A stretch of DNA of 64,000 nucleotides. Source: Thalassovita aquimarina (GTDB taxonomy: Bacteria; Pseudomonadota; Alphaproteobacteria; Rhodobacterales; Rhodobacteraceae). Positions within the stretch are counted from its first letter, which is position 1; the number at the start of each line of letters is the position of its first letter. The DNA is taken from positions 159,435-223,434 of the forward strand of contig NZ_JADMKU010000006.1 of the NCBI RefSeq assembly GCF_018219815.1, written 5' to 3'. Shown here one piece after another: positions 16,392-26,473 of the stretch. The notes beneath the pieces were generated by a model. That model saw nothing but the letters and a program-made list of their open reading frames with translations. It made no database searches and was not told the origin of the DNA. Made by a program: the position numbers and the translations under genes.

Positions 16392-16432
16392 TGTATTTTT
16401 TGTAATACAGGTTTTGCTGTATGAATAGTACA
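16392..16432. promoter_or_regulatory. Two dyads in the GntR/hyu divergent promoter
   Basis: TGTATT-N6-AATACA (16392-16409) is a perfect inverted repeat, followed by TGTA-N7-TACA (16418-16432). Both share TGTA/TACA half sites, as expected for a dimeric GntR/HutC-type regulator. They lie between the leftward hyu operon and the rightward gntR-leuCD-TRAP operon in a locally AT-rich stretch. Binding by the GntR at 16526 is inferred. Confidence 0.55.
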
Positions 16433-16525
16433 AAAAAGTTGCGCAAAAGGAGATTGATTTGTTGCTTTTGAAAAATCCGGTGGTACCGTTCTGTTCGATT
16501 CTAAACGTTTTCAGGGGGGCTCAGG

Positions 16526-17328
16526 GTGCTCAACGGTCAGTCCAGTTTGCCCGAGGGAGGTAAGGCGCGCAGGGTGTATCTGCTGCTGAGGGATGAAATG
16601 TCCTCGGGTGGCTATCGTCCCGGCACCACCCTGCCGGGTGAACAGCGGCTGGCCGAACAGTTCGGGGTCAGCCGGGTCACCGTGCGCCGGGCGCTGGATG
16701 CGCTGAACACTGACGGGCTGATCGAACGGCGCGCGGGTTCGGGCACCGTTGTGCGCGAACGCAACGGGGCCGCCGCCGGGATGAGCGTGGATTTCGCCAC
16801 CCTGATGCCGCAACTGGTCGACATGGGGCAGCGCACCACCGCGCGGCTGCTGTCCTTTTCCTATGGCGATGCGCCGCAACGGGTTGTCGACGCTATGAAA
16901 TTGTCGGCTGGGGCGCGGGTGCAGACCGCCGTCCGAATCCGCCTGATCGACGGGCAGCCGTTTTCCCACCTGACCACCTATGTGCCGGAAGAAATCGCCG
17001 CCAACTATACCGAGGCCGACCTGGCGACCACGCCTTTGTTTAAATTGATGGAACGGTCCGGCGTGCAGGTGGCCGATGCGCAGCAATCGGTGTCGGCGGC
17101 GCTGGCCTCGCCCGACGTTGCCGAGGCGCTTGGCGTGTCGGTCGGATCGGCGCTGTTGTCGCTGCGCCGCGTGGTCCGCGATGCCGAGGGGCGCGGGGTG
17201 GAATACCTGTCGGCGCTTTACCGGTCCGACCTGTTCCGGCTGGAAATGTCGATGGCGCGCGTCGGAGACGAGGACAGCCGTCACTGGCAGCCGGTAATCG
17301 CCGGGCAGAACGGCGGGGAGGGTGGTAT

Positions 17329-17332
<4 letters not shown>
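16526..17332 (+). CDS. GntR family regulator, HutC type (UTRA domain)
   Basis: A 268-residue protein: GntR winged helix at residues ~14-80 (LPGEQRLAEQFGVSRVTVRR, then ALDALNTDGLIERRAGSGT) and a UTRA ligand domain from ~95 to the end. The GTG start is preceded by an AGGGGGG stretch and gives the normal family length. Its stop overlaps the LeuC-like start by ATGA, so regulator, dehydratase and TRAP genes form one operon. It sits exactly at the divergence from the hyu operon and most likely controls both sides, with a pathway intermediate as ligand. Confidence 0.92.
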
Positions 17333-18731
<1,399 letters not shown>

Positions 18732-18732
<1 letters not shown>

Positions 18733-19334
18733 TGGCGGGATGGACCGAACATACCGGGCAGGCCGTCGCGCTGCCGCTGGAAAGCATCGACACCGACCAG
18801 CTGATTCCGGCGCGGTTCATGTCGACGCCACGGTCCGAGGGTTATGGCCGGTTCCTGCTGCACGACATGCGCCGGGACAAGGACGGCACGGCGATTGCCG
18901 ACATGCCTCTCAACCGCCACCCCGAGGCCAGCATTCTGGTCGCGCGGCGCAATTTCGGCAGCGGGTCGAGCCGCGAAGCGGCGGTTTACGCGCTGGTCGA
19001 TTTCGGCTTCCGCGCGGTGATTGCCCCCAGTTTTGGCGATATCTTCGCCTCCAATGCGGTCAATAACGGATTGCTGCCGCTGAAGCTCGACCCCCAGGTG
19101 GTCGAGGAAATCCTCGTCGGACTGGGCGGGGACTGCGCAACGGCAACGATCAACCTCGAAACCTGCACGCTTTGCATTGGCGATGACCGCCACGGTTTCG
19201 ACCTTCCGGACAAGTGGCGGCAAAAACTGATGAATGGCTGGGACGACATTGATCTCACGCGCGACCGTCAGCAGGAAATTCTGGCCTTCCGCGCTGCGCG
19301 GCGCGCCGAATTCGGCTGGGCTTGGCCCAGCTAA
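18732..19334 (+). CDS. LeuD-like (de)hydratase small subunit, aconitase family
   Basis: A 200-residue swivel-domain protein: LESIDTDQLIPARFM near the N-terminus, VARRNFGSGSSREAAVYAL (residues ~72-90), APSFGDIFASNAVNNGLLPL. Length and motifs are those of isopropylmalate isomerase small subunits. Its ATG overlaps the large-subunit stop by one base. It completes the dehydratase encoded with the preceding gene; see that entry for the catabolic interpretation. Confidence 0.87.
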
Positions 19335-19434
19335 CAAGGACCCCGGGCGGGGATACCGACCATGCGCGGGGACGAAACGGGGGAAAACCCCTCAACAACA
19401 GGGCGGGGCGCAGGCCCCGAAAAGGAGATCGAAA

Positions 19435-20448
19435 ATGAAACACACGTTTATTGGCGGGCTGATTGCGTCTTGCACGCTGATCGCTGGCGCGGCGCAGGCC
19501 GAAGACACCATCACCGCGGTGCACGCCTTTCCCGAAACGCTGATCTATACCAAGTCGTTCCTGTCTTTCGTCGAAAAGGTGAACGAGGCGGGCGAGGGCG
19601 TCGTCCAGATCGAAGTGCGCGGTGGCCCCGAAGCCATCGGCATGTTCCAGCAGCCCGACGCTGTGCGCGACGGCATCGTCGACATGGTGTACACGCCGGG
19701 ATCCTTCTATGGCGGGGCGCTGCCTGAAAAGGATGCGCTGGTTGCATCGAACCTGACCGCACCCGAAGCCCGCGCAAATGGCGGCATCGAAATGATCGAC
19801 CAGATCCATCAGGCCAAGATGGGCGTGAAATACCTCGGCTGGTTCGATAGCGGCGTGTGCTACAACCTTTGGACCCGCAACGAACCCGAGTTCGACGACA
19901 AAGGCAACCTGAAGGTCGAAGGGCTGAAGCTGCGCGGCAACGCCGTATATAACGCCTTCTTCACCGATTACCTTGGCGCGCAGGTGATCGACCTGCCCAC
20001 AACCGAGGTCTATTCGGCACTGGAACGCGGCGTGGTGGATGCCACCGGCTGGACCCAGATCGGCCTGATCGATCTGAAGTGGAACGAGTTCCTGAACTAC
20101 CGGATCGAGCCGTGCTTCTTCTCTACCGACCTGGGCGTGATCGTGAACCTCGACAAGTGGAACAGCCTGAGCCCTGAATCGCAGAAGATCCTGCAGGACG
20201 TGGCGATCGCCCACGAAAAGGAAAGCGTGGAAGCGCTGACCGCCAAGCGTGACGATGACTTCGCCAAGCTCGAAGCCGCCGGAATGAAGGTTGTCAGCCT
20301 CGAAGGCGAAGCCAAGGCCAACTATCTTGCCGCCGCCCGTGAAAAGACCTGGGCGCGGATGAAGGGCCTGATGGCCGAAAGCCCGATGGGTGACGGCAAT
20401 TACGATGCGCTGATCGCGAAGTTCTACGATCCGGCGAAAGACAAGTAA
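19435..20448 (+). CDS. dctP: TRAP transporter solute-binding protein (DctP family)
   Basis: A 337-residue protein with an AAGGAG ribosome binding site and a signal peptide (MKHTFIGGLIASCTLIAGAA, cleavage after AQA). The mature protein has DctP-family features: VHAFPETLIYTKSFLSFVEK, EVRGGPEAIGMFQQPDAVRDG, GLKLRGNAVYNAFF and LPTTEVYSALERGVVDATG. It delivers an organic acid to the DctQM membrane subunits encoded just downstream after a terminator-like hairpin. Given its operon, the ligand is probably the substrate of the LeuCD/hyu pathway. Confidence 0.92.
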   Translation: MKHTFIGGLIASCTLIAGAAQAEDTITAVHAFPETLIYTKSFLSFVEKVNEAGEGVVQIEVRGGPEAIGMFQQPDAVRDGIVDMVYTPGSFYGGALPEKDALVASNLTAPEARANGGIEMIDQIHQAKMGVKYLGWFDSGVCYNLWTRNEPEFDDKGNLKVEGLKLRGNAVYNAFFTDYLGAQVIDLPTTEVYSALERGVVDATGWTQIGLIDLKWNEFLNYRIEPCFFSTDLGVIVNLDKWNSLSPESQKILQDVAIAHEKESVEALTAKRDDDFAKLEAAGMKVVSLEGEAKANYLAAAREKTWARMKGLMAESPMGDGNYDALIAKFYDPAKDK

Positions 20449-20467
20449 CCGGACCTCAACGAAACTG

Positions 20468-20491
20468 GGCCCCCTCGGCAACGAGGGGGCC
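20468..20491 (+). terminator. Strong hairpin between dctP and dctQ
   Basis: A perfect 10-bp GC-rich stem, GGCCCCCTCG paired with CGAGGGGGCC, and a GCAA tetraloop lie 20 bp after the dctP stop. No T-run follows, so it may act as a partial terminator or mRNA-stabilising 3' structure that gives more binding protein than membrane subunits. Confidence 0.65.
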
Positions 20492-20508
20492 ATATCACGG
20501 ATCGGGAC

Positions 20509-21015
20509 ATGGCTCAGATTTCACGTCTTTATACGGCGGTTCTTTATCTCATGGCCTTTATCGCCGGGGCGATGCTGCTTTGGCTGATGGTGTCGGTGGT
20601 CGTGTCGGTGCTCATGCGGAACCTCGGGCTGCAGCCCTTCGCCTGGCTGTTCACCTCGTCGGAGTACGCTTTGCTGTACATGACCATGCTGGGCGCGCCC
20701 TGGCTGGTGCGGGAAAAGGGTCATGTTCACATCGAACTGGTGACTTCGGCCCTGCCGCCGAAAGCACAGGACATCGTCAGCCGGCTGGTGGCGGCGGGCT
20801 GCGTTCTGGTCAGCCTGATCCTGGCGTGGAAGGGGCTCGAGCTGGTGATGACCAATATCGAGCGGAATGATTACGACGTGCGGGCCTATTATTTCCCGCG
20901 CTGGATACTGACGATCAGCTTTCCCATCAGCTTTACCCTGATGGCGGTTGAATTCGCACGCTTCGTCTTCGGCGAAGAAAGAATGCATTCGGGCGAGGCG
21001 GGGATACACGAATAA
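20509..21015 (+). CDS. dctQ: TRAP transporter small membrane subunit (DctQ)
   Basis: A 168-residue protein with four hydrophobic helices (YLMAFIAGAMLLWLMVSVVV; YMTMLGAPWLVREKGHVHIE; LVAAGCVLVSLILAWKGLEL; ILTISFPISFTLMAVEF). The PWLVREKGHVHIELV motif is typical of DctQ. Its TAA overlaps the dctM ATG. It partners the DctM at 21015 and DctP at 19435. Confidence 0.92.
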   Translation: MAQISRLYTAVLYLMAFIAGAMLLWLMVSVVVSVLMRNLGLQPFAWLFTSSEYALLYMTMLGAPWLVREKGHVHIELVTSALPPKAQDIVSRLVAAGCVLVSLILAWKGLELVMTNIERNDYDVRAYYFPRWILTISFPISFTLMAVEFARFVFGEERMHSGEAGIHE

Positions 21016-22322
21016 TGGAATGGTTCGAAGCGCTGGCCCTTCTTCTGGGCTCTATTCTTGTGCTGATGGCGGTGGGGATGCCGGTGGCGCTGGCTTTCCT
21101 CGCGGCCAATATCATCGGCGCATGGGTTTTCATGGGCGGTGAACGTGGCATCTCGGCCTTGTTGAATAACGGGTTCGGATCGCTGACGAAATTCGCCCTG
21201 GTGCCGATCCCTCTCTTCCTGCTGATGGGCGAGGTGTTCTTCTACACCGGGCTTGGCGCGCGGATGTTCAATGCCATCGACCGGCTGCTGGGCAAGCTGC
21301 CGGGGCGGTTGAGCTATGTCACGGTTCTGGGTGGCACCGGGTTTTCGACGCTGTCGGGCAGTTCGATGGGTTCGACCGCGCTGCTGGGCAGCCTGATGGT
21401 CCCCGAAATGACCGCGCGCGGCTACAAGAAATACATGTCGATCGGCCCGATCCTCGGCACTGGCGGGCTGGCGATCATCATCCCGCCCTCAGCGCTGGCG
21501 GTGCTGCTGGCGACGCTGGCGCAGATCGATGTCGGGGCGCTCCTGATCGCGGGCATAATCCCGGGGCTGATCCTTGCCGGTTTCTATATCGGGCTGATCT
21601 GGCTGCAGACCCGGATCGATCCCGAAGCGGCGCCGGCCTACGAGGTCGAGCCGATGGCCTTCGGCGAGAAGATGAAGTTGCTGCTGCGCGACGTCGTGCC
21701 GATGCTGTCGGTGATGGTGATCATCGTCGCGATGATGGTGGGCGGCATCGTCACCCCGTCCGAAGCCGCGGCATTCGGCGCCCTGGGCGTGATCGTCCTG
21801 GCTATCGCCTTCCGCTGCCTGACCTGGGAAGCGATGAAGAAATCCATCGTCGGCGCGCTGCGGGTGACGCTGATGGCCTATCTGATCGTCTTCGGGTCGG
21901 CCACGTTCAGCCAGCTTCTGGCCTTCTCGGGCGCCTCGCGCGGCCTGATCCGCTGGGCCACGGGGTTCGAACTGGATCCGATCATGATGCTGATCGTGAT
22001 GTTCGGGGTGCTGCTGCTCTTGGGCATGTTCATGGAACAGATCAGCATGATGCTGCTGACCGTGCCGGTGTTTTTCCCGCTGGCACAGACCCTTGGCTTC
22101 GATCCGATCTGGTTCGGGCTGATCATGCTGCTGTCGCTGGAAATCAGCTTCACCACGCCGCCCTTCGGGCTGCTTCTCTTCGTGATGAAGGGGGTGGCGC
22201 CGCCGGGGACCACCATGCGCGATATCTACACCGCCGCCTTCCCTTACATGGGCTGTGCGTTGCTGTTGGTGATCCTGCTGGTGATCTTCCCGCAACTGGC
22301 GCTGTGGCTGCCGGGATTGTGA
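21015..22322 (+). CDS. dctM: TRAP transporter large permease (DctM)
   Basis: A 435-residue, roughly 12-helix membrane protein. ALVPIPLFLLMGEVFFYTGL, GGTGFSTLSGSSMGSTALLG and TTPPFGLLLFVMKGVAPPGT are classic DctM motifs. It forms the ion-coupled channel with DctQ. It is the last gene of the rightward GntR-LeuCD-TRAP operon and is followed by a good intrinsic terminator. Confidence 0.93.
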   Translation: MEWFEALALLLGSILVLMAVGMPVALAFLAANIIGAWVFMGGERGISALLNNGFGSLTKFALVPIPLFLLMGEVFFYTGLGARMFNAIDRLLGKLPGRLSYVTVLGGTGFSTLSGSSMGSTALLGSLMVPEMTARGYKKYMSIGPILGTGGLAIIIPPSALAVLLATLAQIDVGALLIAGIIPGLILAGFYIGLIWLQTRIDPEAAPAYEVEPMAFGEKMKLLLRDVVPMLSVMVIIVAMMVGGIVTPSEAAAFGALGVIVLAIAFRCLTWEAMKKSIVGALRVTLMAYLIVFGSATFSQLLAFSGASRGLIRWATGFELDPIMMLIVMFGVLLLLGMFMEQISMMLLTVPVFFPLAQTLGFDPIWFGLIMLLSLEISFTTPPFGLLLFVMKGVAPPGTTMRDIYTAAFPYMGCALLLVILLVIFPQLALWLPGL

Positions 22323-22350
22323 CACCCGGGCGGGACTGAAACGAATAACG

Positions 22351-22386
22351 GGCAGCATCGCGGAAATCCGAGGTGCTGCCTTTTTT
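22351..22386 (+). terminator. Intrinsic terminator after dctM
   Basis: GGCAGCA and TGCTGCC form a stem, with an inner CGG/CCG pairing, and are followed immediately by six T. It lies 29 bp past the dctM stop and ends the rightward operon before the convergent second TRAP operon. Confidence 0.85.
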
Positions 22387-22485
22387 GAAGGGTGATTGAC
22401 CAGCCTATGCCGATCGTCTCGAACAGCAGGCATTCATTGATCGAATTGAGACGATTGCGGACTTGCGGGATGTCTGAATCTGGCG

Positions 22486-22506
22486 GGCGCCGGAATACCC
22501 GGCGCC
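22486..22506 (-). terminator. GC-rich hairpin after the second dctP gene
   Basis: GGCGCCGG and CCGGCGCC form a perfect 8-bp stem with a 5-base loop, 10 bp beyond the stop of the leftward dctP. No T-run follows on the leftward strand. It may be a weak terminator or a 3' stabilising structure. Confidence 0.45.
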
Positions 22507-22516
22507 GCGCCAAAAC

Positions 22517-23488
22517 TCACTTCACGAACAGGTCGCGCAGCTTCGCGCCATTTTCAGGGCTCGCCGCAAGCACCGGTTTCCAGCCCTGCTCGAGCGACAT
22601 TGCGGTAAATTCCGCGGCTTCCTCTGCCGGAAGCTCATAGGCGCGAATCCCTTCTTCTTCCTGGCGCGCGAAATCGGTCTTCGCCAGTTCGGTGAAACGT
22701 CCGTTTTCGGCTTCGAGTTCCAGCATCTGCTCGGTCAGGAAATCCTGCTGTTCCTCGCTGAGCGCTTGCCACGATTTGTCGCTGAAATAGACGCCGGTTT
22801 CGACCTGAAAGAAGCCGGGCTCGATCCGCGCGGCGGTTTTTTCCTGCCAGCCGAGATCGAACAGGCCGATCGAGGGCCAGGCGTAGCCGTCGATCGTGTT
22901 GCGTTCCAGCGCGGTGAACACCTCGCCCGGGGCGGTCTGGACGGGGGTGATGCCCAGGCCGTTGAAGAAGGCCTGATAGGTCGGCGCGGAACGCACCTTG
23001 AGACCGCCGAAGTCCAGGTTTTCGGGGTAATCCGACAGGTAGATGTGATACTGGATGTTTTCGGACAGCCGGCCCAGCCAGTGGAGTTTCGCCTTGTCCT
23101 TGTGGATCTGATCCAACAGCGCATAACCGCCGTTTTCCCGCAATTCGGACATCGGGCGGTTGGTCAGCGTCATCGCCAGACCCTCGGGAACCAGGTTGGC
23201 GTGATAGACCGCCGTGGTGTTGGCCAGATCGACGATACCAGAGCGCAGCGCGTTGCCGATTTCGAACGGCGGCATGGCGTCGGGTCCGCCGATCACCTCG
23301 ATCTTCACCAGCCCTTCGCCATTCGCGTTCACCCTGTCGACGAAAAGCTGGAAGGGGTCATAGAAGACCGTGCTGGCTTGGAAGGCCGAGATCGCGCGCA
23401 GTACGGCTTCTTCGGCGCTGGCGCCCTGGACCGATCCGGCAAGCGCAAGCGCCGCGGCGGGAAGCAGGGCGGAAAAACGGTAGGTCAT
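22517..23488 (-). CDS. dctP: TRAP transporter solute-binding protein (DctP family), second system
   Basis: A 323-residue protein with signal peptide MTYRFSALLPAAALALAGS ending in ASA. DctP features include ISAFQASTVFYDPFQLFVDR, KIEVIGGPDAMPPFEIGNAL, GLKVRSAPTYQAFFNGLG and APGEVFTALERNTIDGYAWP. It is clearly homologous to the first DctP at 19435 but the two have diverged through most of their length, so they probably bind different acids. It is the last gene of the leftward dctQ-dctM-dctP operon. Confidence 0.9.
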   Translation of the reverse strand: MTYRFSALLPAAALALAGSVQGASAEEAVLRAISAFQASTVFYDPFQLFVDRVNANGEGLVKIEVIGGPDAMPPFEIGNALRSGIVDLANTTAVYHANLVPEGLAMTLTNRPMSELRENGGYALLDQIHKDKAKLHWLGRLSENIQYHIYLSDYPENLDFGGLKVRSAPTYQAFFNGLGITPVQTAPGEVFTALERNTIDGYAWPSIGLFDLGWQEKTAARIEPGFFQVETGVYFSDKSWQALSEEQQDFLTEQMLELEAENGRFTELAKTDFARQEEEGIRAYELPAEEAAEFTAMSLEQGWKPVLAASPENGAKLRDLFVK

Positions 23489-23545
23489 GGGATTGTCTCC
23501 TGTTGGTGTGTTGGTTTTGTCTTGGTCTTGAGAAGGTTGCCCGGG

Positions 23546-24859
23546 TCACTCGAGAAGCGACGGGAGGAACAGGGTGAGCCCCGGCAGGAACAGCATCAGC
23601 GCGAGGATCGCGAGCTCGATCGCGATGAATGGAAGCGCCGCGCGATAGATCTGCACCAGCGGGGTGGCGCGGCTGGCGCCCTGCATCACCATCAGCAGGA
23701 TGCCGAACGGCGGCGTCAGCAGACCCAGTTCGATCGCCACAAGCATCATCAGGCCGAGCCAGACGGGTTCGATCCCCGCGCTGTGTGCCAGCGGCATGAA
23801 GAACGGCAGGGTGATCATCATGATAGAGATCTGGTCGATCAGGCAGCCGAGCAGCAGGATGATGCCGAGCATGGTCAGGACCAGCATCATCGGCGTCGGC
23901 TCGACCGCGCGGATCATGCCCAGCAACCCGCTTGTCGCGCCCGAGAAGGACAGGATTTGCGAGAAGGTCGTCGAGGCGACGATGATGAACAGGATCGAGA
24001 CGGAAACCTTTGCCGTTTCGGCAAGCGAGGTGATCAGGTTGGCAAGGGTGAGCTGGCGATAGGCCAGCGTCGCCACGAAGGCCGCGACGGATCCGAGCGC
24101 TGCGGCTTCGGTGGGGGTGGCGATCCCGCTGAGCATCCCGCCGATAACGGCGATGAATATCCCCGAAAGCGGCACCACGTCGCGCAGGAAGGGCTTGGCG
24201 CGCTCCGCGAAGCTCAGCTGATCGGCTTCGGTTTCGCGCGGCGCGCTAGTGGGAAAGATCACGGCGGAAAGGATGACAAAGGCCAGGAATGCGGCGGCCA
24301 TCATGACGCCGGGCAGGATGCCCCCGATCAGCAGTTGCGAAATCGAGATGCCGGACAGTGATCCCAGCATCACCGCCAGCGCCGAGGGCGGAATGAGCAC
24401 GGCGATGCCGCCGACCGCCATGGCCGGGCCGAAGGTCAGCGTCGGCGAATAGCCCCGGCGCAGCATTTCCTGCGACAGCGTCCCGCCCAGCATCGCAGTA
24501 TTGGCGATGGACGATCCCGAAAGCGCGGCGAAGGTCGTGCCGCCCACCACGGTCACGCAGGCCAGCCGGGCCGGCAGGCGGATAAGCAGCTTTTCCACCG
24601 CGTCGATCGCGCGATAGGCAAGGCCGGTATGGAACAGCAATTCCCCCATCAGGATGAACAGCGGGATCGGCACGAGGGCGAAGGAATTCACCGACCCCGA
24701 CGCGTTGCGCACCAGTTGCACCAGCCCGGCTTCGCCGCCGAGAAACATCCACGCCCCGATCAGGTTGGCCCCTAGGAAGGCAAAGGCGACAGGCAGGCCG
24801 ATGGCGAATTGCACCGCAAGAACACCGACCAGAAGAAGAAGTATCTGCCACCAGATCAT
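23546..24859 (-). CDS. dctM: TRAP transporter large permease (DctM), second system
   Basis: A 437-residue multi-spanning protein: VQFAIGLPVAFAFLGANLIG, FALVPIPLFILMGELLFHTG, GGTTFAALSGSSIANTAMLG and LLTPPFGILLMVMQGASRAT are DctM hallmarks. The start MIWWQILLLLVG is taken because the dctQ stop overlaps it; the open frame upstream is the shadow of dctQ. Confidence 0.92.
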   Translation of the reverse strand: MIWWQILLLLVGVLAVQFAIGLPVAFAFLGANLIGAWMFLGGEAGLVQLVRNASGSVNSFALVPIPLFILMGELLFHTGLAYRAIDAVEKLLIRLPARLACVTVVGGTTFAALSGSSIANTAMLGGTLSQEMLRRGYSPTLTFGPAMAVGGIAVLIPPSALAVMLGSLSGISISQLLIGGILPGVMMAAAFLAFVILSAVIFPTSAPRETEADQLSFAERAKPFLRDVVPLSGIFIAVIGGMLSGIATPTEAAALGSVAAFVATLAYRQLTLANLITSLAETAKVSVSILFIIVASTTFSQILSFSGATSGLLGMIRAVEPTPMMLVLTMLGIILLLGCLIDQISIMMITLPFFMPLAHSAGIEPVWLGLMMLVAIELGLLTPPFGILLMVMQGASRATPLVQIYRAALPFIAIELAILALMLFLPGLTLFLPSLLE

Positions 24860-25344
24860 GCGTCCGTCCCCCGCGGCAGAAGCCGGGTCAGAAATTCTAG
24901 ACCGCACAGCGTGAAACAGCTCAGGATCGGCACCATCATGTACCATTCCGGAAAGATGATGTTCTTGAAGATGAGGGCCCCGGTGCTCTGCGCGTCGAGC
25001 AGGGCCGTCAAAGCCAGCCACGCCATGACCGCCGAGACCGCCAGCCCGATGGCGTTGGAAACATGGGTGAGAACAGTAACGGTAGAGCGCCGAACCATCC
25101 GCAGCAGCACGTCGACATTCACATGCCCGTTCCGGCTCAAAATCCACGGCGCGCCGAAGAAGGTCGATATCGTCAGCAGGTATTCGGTGAGTTCGTTCAG
25201 CCAGGGCCAAGAGGCAAGCTCCAGATTCCGGATGACGATGTCGGTGACTACAAGGATCGCCAGCGCGGCAACGGTCGTGGCGGACACGAAGCCGGAGATT
25301 CTTAGCGCCGGGTCGATCACCTGTCTTAGGGAATGTGCGTTCAT
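24856..25344 (-). CDS. dctQ: TRAP transporter small membrane subunit (DctQ), second system
   Basis: A 162-residue protein with four hydrophobic segments (TTVAALAILVVTDIVIRNLE; LTISTFFGAPWILSRNGHVN; AIGLAVSAVMAWLALTALLD; WYMMVPILSCFTLCGLEFLT). The APWILSRNGHVNVDVL motif marks DctQ. The ATG has AGAGGAGAG upstream. First gene of the leftward operon; the interval upstream is AT-rich and holds its promoter. Confidence 0.9.
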   Translation of the reverse strand: MNAHSLRQVIDPALRISGFVSATTVAALAILVVTDIVIRNLELASWPWLNELTEYLLTISTFFGAPWILSRNGHVNVDVLLRMVRRSTVTVLTHVSNAIGLAVSAVMAWLALTALLDAQSTGALIFKNIIFPEWYMMVPILSCFTLCGLEFLTRLLPRGTDA

Positions 25345-26473
25345 TTGTCTCTCCTCTGTCTGGATTGTTATTTCTTTAACCTTAAAATAGTCAAGCGTAG
25401 TTTTGCGCGTCAATCCATGTGTCGCGCGGCAAGCGGGCCGCTTTGCTGTGAGACGAAATTGGCACAAACGGATCGAGGCATGGCGCCGATCGCCTGCGGC
25501 GCGGCGTGAAGCCTGTCCTGAAAGTCCTTGGATCGCTATATCTCAGATAAATAAGGATTTTACGCCCCTGTTTTCTTGATTGCCTCATGCGGCGTCCTGA
25601 GGGGAGACTAAGGTCGGCTGATCGACGTGACTTTTTTAACCTTGGATTGTGTGCTGTGTTCCGGGGCAATTCGGGGCCACTTTGCGCGGCAGTCCATCAC
25701 AGCCTTGGGGTATGCCCTTCTTCTTCAAGGTGGCAACATATTTTATTTTCAAAATATTTACAAAGGCTGGCGCTGGTTTTTTCGTGGCATGCGTGCATCC
25801 GAAACCGTTCATTGAGGCCTTCTGAGCCACGAAGTGAGCTTCAGGCCCAGGCCGATCCCGTATGATGTTGCTCTCCACCCACGCTTTGTCTGGATGTTGT
25901 TTTCAGACACAGGGCAGTCCCGGCGACGAAAACAGCGGGGGAAGTGAAAGCGGCCAAAACACCGCCCTTATTCGCAAGAAGTGGTGCCGTGGGCGGAACT
26001 TAAGAAGCAATGCAATTTGTCTATTTTAAAATTTGTCATCACAATCTTTCTGATATCCGCAAAGGTACCCCGGCGCAGAAATTTTGGCGTCGGTCTGCTT
26101 CCGCGGTACATTGAACACCTCCTGTCCGTTCAGTTGGTGCTCTCCACTTTTCGAAGCAAGTCCAGAGTTCACCATGTGCATCACGCTGCCAGCAGCATCC
26201 CCTTCTGTCGGCTGAGCGATGTGGTCCGTGATCATGATATCCTCGCGCAGTCAAAGCGCATCACACCATGGGTGAGTTTTGGTGCGCGAGGCTTCACCTT
26301 TGGGACGATAAAAGCCGCAAGCTGTTGTCGTTTTCGGATGCGCGGGCCCTCGTCTCATGACCCCTTGCACAATGCTTCCAGCATACCCGAGCTGCCGATG
26401 CCCCTAGACCTCGAAATGCTGCTTGCTTCGTGAACGGCTGCTTTGGCGAAGCTGCGCTGAAGCGTCTACGGGT
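25345..26473. other. 1.1-kb AT-richer interval without a recognisable gene
   Basis: This lies between the second TRAP operon (starting leftward at 25344) and the 3' end of the Gfo/Idh gene. Base composition is visibly lower in GC than the surroundings, for example the A/T run at 25738-25757, where ATATTTT and AAAATAT form an inverted repeat around ATTTTC. Short frames exist on both strands but none has a recognisable domain or good start. It may be decayed mobile DNA or an island junction; that is a guess from composition. Confidence 0.5.

Noticed and set aside
25981..26433. 150-codon frame in the gene-poor interval
   Set aside because: No ribosome binding site, no domain, and unusual composition. 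A transposase remnant was considered but no motif could be matched.
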